Below, piece by piece: positions 23,391 to 28,219 of a stretch of 28,219 bases of DNA. The notes beneath the pieces are model-generated. The model worked only from the letters and a program-made list of their open reading frames with translations. It was not told where the DNA came from and ran no database searches. The number at the start of each line of letters is the position of its first letter. Positions within the stretch are counted from its first letter, which is position 1. Made by a program: the position numbers and the translations under genes. The DNA is from Syntrophaceae bacterium UBA4059 (GTDB lineage: Bacteria; Desulfobacterota; Syntrophia; Syntrophales; Smithellaceae): assembly GCA_002382045.1 (NCBI GenBank), contig DFZJ01000121.1, forward strand, positions 5,443 to 33,661, given 5' to 3'.

Positions 23391-23513
23391 TTATACCTGA
23401 TAAAATTTTAAAGTCGGCAATTCCACGCAGGTGAGCATGCCGCCAAAAACCGCGCCGGTGTCAATGCCGATCTTATTTGCGGCAACCAGAGGCGCGTTAA
23501 AAGGATTGACAAG
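23391..23513 (-). pseudogene. C-terminal remnant of a metallophosphoesterase
   Basis: Directly after the ftsY TAA, in the same frame, the sequence reads VNPFNAPLVAANKIGIDTGA, continuing VFGGMLTCVELPTLKFY, then TAA. The IDTGAVFGGMLTCVEL pattern is the typical C-terminus of ApaH/PrpE-like and bacterial Ser/Thr protein phosphatases. The rest of the gene is missing, so an internal deletion seems to have removed about 200 residues and abutted the tail to ftsY. The tail leads straight into the formimidoyltransferase start. Confidence 0.65.
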
Positions 23514-24425
23514 TTAATCTAAAAGGGCGGCTGTAAAATCCTTACTGTCAAAAATCCGTAAATCATCCAGCCCCTCGCCGACGCCGATAAAACGCACCGG
23601 AAGTCCCAGTTCTCCGGCAATGCGGACCACGACGCCGCCCTTGGATGTTCCGTCGAGTTTCGTAAGGACGATACCGGTCACACCGATATCCTCTTTAAAC
23701 ATTTTGGCCTGCATGACGGCATTCTGACCTGTTGTGGCGTCTAATACAAGCAATATCTCGTGCGGCGCTCCCGGCAATTCCCTGCTGATAACCCTTTTGA
23801 CCTTTTTGAGCTCTTCCATCAGATTGGTCCGGGTATGCAGACGACCTGCCGTATCCACGATGGCAACGCCGTTAAAACCGGCTTTAATCTTGCCGACTGC
23901 ATCAAAAACAACAGCGGCCGGATCAGCGTTCATTTTCTGTTTGATGACGGGCACACCGACACGGTTTCCCCATACTTCCAGTTGTTCGATGGCCGCCGCC
24001 CGGAAGGTATCGGCTGCTACCAGTAAAATATCATGTCCCTCATTGTGTAATGAATTGGACAATTTGCCAATGGTGGTTGTTTTACCGCTGCCGTTGACGC
24101 CGACGGCCATAATGACAAACGGCTGATTTTTGGGAATATTCAGAGGCTTTTCCATTTGTTGCAGAATCGCTATCATCCGTTCCTGTAAAATCTTTTTAAT
24201 CTGCGATGCGTCCTGTAGCTCATTACGCTTCACCCGCTGTTTGACATCTTCAATCAAATCATAGGTAAACTGCGGCCCCATATCAGCCGAAATCATCAAC
24301 TCTTCGAGTTCATCAAAAAGGGCCTGATCCAGAACCCTTTTGCCAAAAACAAGATTATCCAGATTCTTGGTCAGGACATTACGTGTCTTGGTCAGCCCCG
24401 CCTTTAATTTGTCTAATAAACCCAC
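23514..24425 (-). CDS. ftsY: Signal recognition particle receptor FtsY
   Basis: The 303-residue protein has the NG domain of the SRP receptor: an N domain (DELEELMISADMGPQ), G1 GVNGSGKTTTIGKLS (about 114-128), DTFRAAA, DTAGR (G3, about 199-203), TKLDGTSKGG (G4, about 256-265) and a C-terminal GVGEGLDDL. It receives ribosome-nascent chain complexes at the membrane through Ffh. The acidic A domain is absent, as in short FtsY forms. The start is GTG 24425, with AAAGGA about 12 nt upstream. It follows smc in the same direction. Confidence 0.95.
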   Translation of the reverse strand: MGLLDKLKAGLTKTRNVLTKNLDNLVFGKRVLDQALFDELEELMISADMGPQFTYDLIEDVKQRVKRNELQDASQIKKILQERMIAILQQMEKPLNIPKNQPFVIMAVGVNGSGKTTTIGKLSNSLHNEGHDILLVAADTFRAAAIEQLEVWGNRVGVPVIKQKMNADPAAVVFDAVGKIKAGFNGVAIVDTAGRLHTRTNLMEELKKVKRVISRELPGAPHEILLVLDATTGQNAVMQAKMFKEDIGVTGIVLTKLDGTSKGGVVVRIAGELGLPVRFIGVGEGLDDLRIFDSKDFTAALLD

Positions 24426-24558
24426 GTGACTACAAATTCCTTTCTGCCATATTCATCTTTTGTCAATGGTCTGTAAACCCTTCCTGGGGGGCATAACCAT
24501 GAAAAATCAAAACAATTGTCATTTTATAACGATTTTCTTTGCTAAAGTAAAGGAATGG

Positions 24559-27500
24559 TTAGTTCAGGTTGACGGAAACCAGAGACGATATGCCCTGCTT
24601 TTGCATGGTCACACCAAAGAGCGTGTCGGCGACTTCCATCGTACTCTTATTATGGGTAATCATAATCACTTGAGATTTTTCGGCGACATCCCGGATCAAG
24701 CGGTTAAACAGGTTGGTATTGGCATCGTCGAGCGCCGCATCGACTTCGTCCAGAATCAGAAAAGGTGTCGGACGATACAGCAAAATGGCAAAAATCAGCG
24801 CGATCGCCGCCAGAGATTTTTCGCCTCCCGAAAGCAGGCTGACACTTTGCGCTTTTTTGCCCGGAATCTGAATATCAATATCCACGCCGGTTTCCAGAAG
24901 GTCATTTTCATCGGTTAGAAGCAGTTCGCCGTGGCCACCGGGGAAAATATGAGCAAAGGTCTCTTTGAAGCAGGCATTGACAGCCGCAAAGGTTTCGGCA
25001 AACCTTTCACGGGAAATTTTGTTGATCCGGGTAATGGTCCTTTGCAGGGACGCCAGGGACTCGTTGAGATCGGATAATTGCGTCGTCAAAAACTGATTGC
25101 GCGAGTCGAGCTCCGCATACTCGTTGAGCGCCAGCAGATTCACCTCGCCGAAATTGTCGATCATCTGTTTGTCTTTTTCCAGAAGGGCACTCAGTTCGGC
25201 AATTCTTTCATCATCCACCATGGTGAAATCCGTCATCATGGCCGTCAGATCAACATGGTGCTTTTCAGTGACCGCGTTTTGCAGATTCTCGATGTTTAAC
25301 GCCACTTCGCGGCGCTGCATTTCCAGTTCATTGATCTGCCGGTTCAGATCATCGAGCGTCCTTTTGATATCCCGAATCCCGTTTTCCTGAACTTTCAGCC
25401 GTTCATCCTCGCCAGACCGTTTTTCTTTCATTTCAGCCAATACAGTTTCACAGGCCGCCAGGTTCCGGTAGAGCAACTGCAACGCCGTTTGCTCCGCTTC
25501 AACCGTGGAAGTCAATTCAGTCATCTGGCTTTGACAGGCAACAATTTCTTCGCTTTTTCTTGCCACTTCACTTTCATTGACGCTCATATCATGCTGCAGG
25601 CGCTGAACGGTTCTCAAATCCGCTTCCTTCTTCTCCATCAGAGAGGCCAGCAGAACTTTCTTCTCCGTGAGAAGCCTCTCCTGCGCGTCAATGGCCGCCC
25701 TCGATTGCTGACGCCGGCTATTTAATGCAGAAATGATTTCGTTGAGTTCTTTTTCCGCCGCTTCCTGCCTGAGAACATCCGCTTTGATCTCCAGTAATTT
25801 TTTTTCGGCCTGGGCTGCTTCTGTTTTAATATTCTGACGGTTAAATTCAAGGACAGCGATTCTCTGCTTTAACCTTCCCGTTTCATCCTCAAAGCGTTCC
25901 ATGTCCTTTTTCCGGCCGTTAATATCTATTTCCAGACGATGCGCTCTGTTTTTCAATCCGGTCAGTTCTTCATCCCAGCGGGCAATCGACAAAACCAGTG
26001 TCTTCTTTTCTTGAACTTGATCTTCCAGCTCGACTGCAAGTCTGGAAACATCCGCTTCCAGTTCCGCGATTTCTCTCTTGGTCGCCAGCAGACTCTTCTC
26101 GACCGCCGATCCGCTTCCGCCGGTCAACACACCGTGCGGACTGATGGTGTCTCCTTCCGGCGTCACAAAGGTTCCGCGGAAACCATTTTTCTTCCACAGA
26201 TTGATGCCGCTTTCCATCGTCGGCGTCAATAAGACATCCCCCAGCAGACAATCGGCAATCTGTTTGAATTCGTCCTGCACAACCACTTTGTGCAGCAGCG
26301 GTTCCGCGTCCAGAAGATGTTCGGCACTGTACGTTTCAGCGTAATTGCCCCGCAACTCCACCGGCACGAAACTGCCGCGCCCCAACTGATAATTTTTCAG
26401 ATAGTCAATGGCCCGCACGCCTTCTTCCTGATTCTTCACAACGACATATTGCAACTTATCACCCAGAACGGCTTCCACGGCGGACTCATATTCGCGGGGC
26501 ACATTGATGTGATCGGCTACCACACCGTAAAACGTATCCAGACTTTCCTGTTTCTCAATAACCTTCTTCACGCCTTCGTTGGACCATTTGAAAGCAGCCT
26601 GAAATTCCGTCAGCGATTGCAGGCGCGATGATTTACCGCCCGCCTCTTCTTTAATTTGCGTGATGCGTTCTTCAACGGCCTGCAAATCCGATTTGGCTCT
26701 TTCCAATTCGTCGGCGGTTGTTTCTCTCTGCTCCGTAAGCCGCGTTATTTCTTCTTCTTCCGCCGCCAGACCCGAGGTGAGCGTTTGCAGTTTATCCGTC
26801 AGTTCGGCCAGTCTGGTTTTGTCCTGTTCAATTTCACGAATTTCCCTCTCCTCGCGCTTCTTGAAATCCTCCATGTTCTTGTTAAGGCTTGCAATGACGT
26901 TGTTGAACTTGGCCAGATCCTGCATGACATCAATATAACGGATTTTATGCTCTTCCAGATGAGCGTTTATTTCCCGGTCGCCTTCCAGTAACCCTTGAAC
27001 CGCCCGCTGTCCTTCATCCAATTCATTTTGAAGCTGGGTCATCCGGTTAAAAGCATCCGCGGCTTTTTTTTGCAGATTTTCAATCTCCATCATCAGGCTC
27101 GACTTCTTCTGTTCCATGGCATCTATTTCAGCCTGATCTTTTTGCTTGCGCTCCAAAGCTTCCGTCATCCGGCGTCGCGAAAACTCAATATTTTTTTCTT
27201 TGATATTAATGGAATTCTTAATTTCATAAAGTTCGGTTTGATGGCGGCTGATCCATTCATCATTTTCCAGCAGTTTCGCCTTCATTTCTTCCAGTGCGGA
27301 TTCCTTCGCTTCCAGTTGCGCGTTGATGACCTCCGTCTGCCCGGAGAATTGACTGAGAGCATCATGCAGTGTGGCATTTTTTTCGGCCAGTTTGGCAAAG
27401 CCCTGTTGGGACAGAATCAGCTCCGCATCTTTAATGCGCAGTTTTACTTCTTTGTATTGCTCGGCTTTTTTAGCCTGCCTGGCGACGGCATTGAGCTGGG

Positions 27501-28107
27501 ATTTAACTTCCTTGTGGATATCGTTGAGACGCAAAATATTCTGTTTGGTGGCCTCCATCTTACGAACGGCGGCATCTTTGCGGCTTTTATATTTGGACAC
27601 TCCGGCCGCATCTTCGATAAACAAGCGGCGATCCTCCGGTTTGGCTTCCACCAGAGAGGCCACGGAACCCTGCTCGACCAATGAATAAGTCCGGGCGCCG
27701 ACACCCGTCCCCATAAAGAACTCTTTGATGTCCAGCAGGCGGCAGGGCACGCGATTGATACAGTATTCGCTTTCGCCGTCCAGGACAACTTTTCGTGAAA
27801 TGGATACTTCCGTCAATTCACCGTAAACCCCGGGAAAGCTCGATCCGTTGCTTGCCAGCGTCATGACGACCTCCGCCATGCTCACGGGAGCGGCATCTTC
27901 ACTGCCGTTAAAAACCACGTCGTCCATTTTCTTTCCGCGCAACGCTTTAACCCGCTGCTCGCCCATCACCCACCGGATCGCATCAACGACATTTGATTTT
28001 CCACAGCCATTGGGACCGACCACCGCATTGACGCCGTTAGAAAAATCAATGACGACCTTGTCGCGGAAAGATTTGAAACCTGATATTTCCAAACGTTTTA
28101 ATTTCAT
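24559..28107 (-). CDS. smc: Chromosome segregation ATPase SMC
   Basis: The 1182-residue protein is full length: Walker A GPNGCGKSNVVDAI (about 32-45), a long coiled coil, a hinge with GAxGxVxx-like GDTISPHGVLTGGSGSA near residues 655-670, a second coiled coil, the ABC signature LLSGGEKSLAAIALIFA (about 1090) and Walker B FLILDEVDAALDDAN. With ScpA and ScpB it forms the condensin that organises and segregates the chromosome. No internal TGA occurs in over 1100 codons, which shows the host core genome does not use UGA as sense. It ends in TAA. Confidence 0.97.
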   Translation of the reverse strand: MKLKRLEISGFKSFRDKVVIDFSNGVNAVVGPNGCGKSNVVDAIRWVMGEQRVKALRGKKMDDVVFNGSEDAAPVSMAEVVMTLASNGSSFPGVYGELTEVSISRKVVLDGESEYCINRVPCRLLDIKEFFMGTGVGARTYSLVEQGSVASLVEAKPEDRRLFIEDAAGVSKYKSRKDAAVRKMEATKQNILRLNDIHKEVKSQLNAVARQAKKAEQYKEVKLRIKDAELILSQQGFAKLAEKNATLHDALSQFSGQTEVINAQLEAKESALEEMKAKLLENDEWISRHQTELYEIKNSINIKEKNIEFSRRRMTEALERKQKDQAEIDAMEQKKSSLMMEIENLQKKAADAFNRMTQLQNELDEGQRAVQGLLEGDREINAHLEEHKIRYIDVMQDLAKFNNVIASLNKNMEDFKKREEREIREIEQDKTRLAELTDKLQTLTSGLAAEEEEITRLTEQRETTADELERAKSDLQAVEERITQIKEEAGGKSSRLQSLTEFQAAFKWSNEGVKKVIEKQESLDTFYGVVADHINVPREYESAVEAVLGDKLQYVVVKNQEEGVRAIDYLKNYQLGRGSFVPVELRGNYAETYSAEHLLDAEPLLHKVVVQDEFKQIADCLLGDVLLTPTMESGINLWKKNGFRGTFVTPEGDTISPHGVLTGGSGSAVEKSLLATKREIAELEADVSRLAVELEDQVQEKKTLVLSIARWDEELTGLKNRAHRLEIDINGRKKDMERFEDETGRLKQRIAVLEFNRQNIKTEAAQAEKKLLEIKADVLRQEAAEKELNEIISALNSRRQQSRAAIDAQERLLTEKKVLLASLMEKKEADLRTVQRLQHDMSVNESEVARKSEEIVACQSQMTELTSTVEAEQTALQLLYRNLAACETVLAEMKEKRSGEDERLKVQENGIRDIKRTLDDLNRQINELEMQRREVALNIENLQNAVTEKHHVDLTAMMTDFTMVDDERIAELSALLEKDKQMIDNFGEVNLLALNEYAELDSRNQFLTTQLSDLNESLASLQRTITRINKISRERFAETFAAVNACFKETFAHIFPGGHGELLLTDENDLLETGVDIDIQIPGKKAQSVSLLSGGEKSLAAIALIFAILLYRPTPFLILDEVDAALDDANTNLFNRLIRDVAEKSQVIMITHNKSTMEVADTLFGVTMQKQGISSLVSVNLN

Positions 28108-28219
28108 AACGTATCTTTAGCCGGCGTGTTTAAATTTAGAGAAAGCCTAACAAAAGATATTTCCTTTGTAAAGTGAAAATACAACAAAATGTATTCCAAA
28201 AAAATTCATACCACAATAT
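28108..28219. other. Upstream region of smc
   Basis: AT-rich leader of smc with no gene. A weak minus-strand promoter could be TTTACA followed after 17 bp by TAGGCT, but the -10 box is poor. Confidence 0.3.

Overview
The window looks like a chromosomal segment of a Gram-negative, mid-GC bacterium, most likely a syntroph-type Desulfobacterota (Syntrophales-like). That placement is an inference from codon usage, the surface-glycan genes and the abundance of short palindromic intergenic repeats; no taxonomic marker was tested. The right half is ordinary: smc, ftsY, a glutamate formimidoyltransferase and tRNA-Arg(CCU). The middle (about 11.1-21.9 kb) is a cell-surface polysaccharide or glycoconjugate locus. 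It holds a polysaccharide deacetylase, a cyclic-peptide-exporter-type ABC transporter, two FtsX/DevC-type permeases and six glycosyltransferases, several of which belong to families better known from fungi and animals. The left end carries two small toxin-antitoxin pairs and copies of a roughly 120-bp dispersed repeat.

The unusual part is 2.2-9.4 kb plus a tRNA at 10.7 kb. Four minus-strand reading frames there are broken by stop codons that are all TGA: 17 in an inverse-autotransporter-like outer-membrane protein, 6 in a Fic-domain protein, 6 in a TadA/CMP-type deaminase and 11 in a small membrane protein. No internal TAA or TAG is present, and each frame ends in TAA or TAG. Where a paralogue or a family motif allows alignment, the TGA codons fall mostly on glycine (about 15 clear cases). 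A 91-nt tRNA at 10715-10805 has a glycine-type acceptor end (G1-C72, C2-G71, G3-C70, U73, GGTTCGATT T-loop region) and the anticodon UCA, which reads UGA. It also has an unusually long variable arm. The window therefore appears to contain a local UGA-to-glycine recoding system: a suppressor-like tRNA plus recoded accessory genes, inside a genome whose core genes (smc, ftsY, ABC transporter, glycosyltransferases) use no internal TGA and often end in TGA.

Both recoded transcription units (9370-6818, and the fic-deaminase-membrane-protein operon 4709-2234) are preceded by the same module in the same order: a dispersed repeat, a GTCATTGC palindromic repeat, then a conserved leader of about 270 nt that looks structured. 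Parts of the recoded genes are very AT-rich (about 2240-3480 and 6820-7120) and join GC-richer sequence abruptly at conserved motifs. The recoded membrane protein sits directly beside a GC-rich, standard-code fragment of its own homologue (1857-2237). This points to recombination with DNA from, or shared descent with, a UGA=Gly lineage such as Absconditabacteria or Gracilibacteria. Whether the recoded genes are expressed, or are transferred genes dead in this host, cannot be decided from sequence alone.
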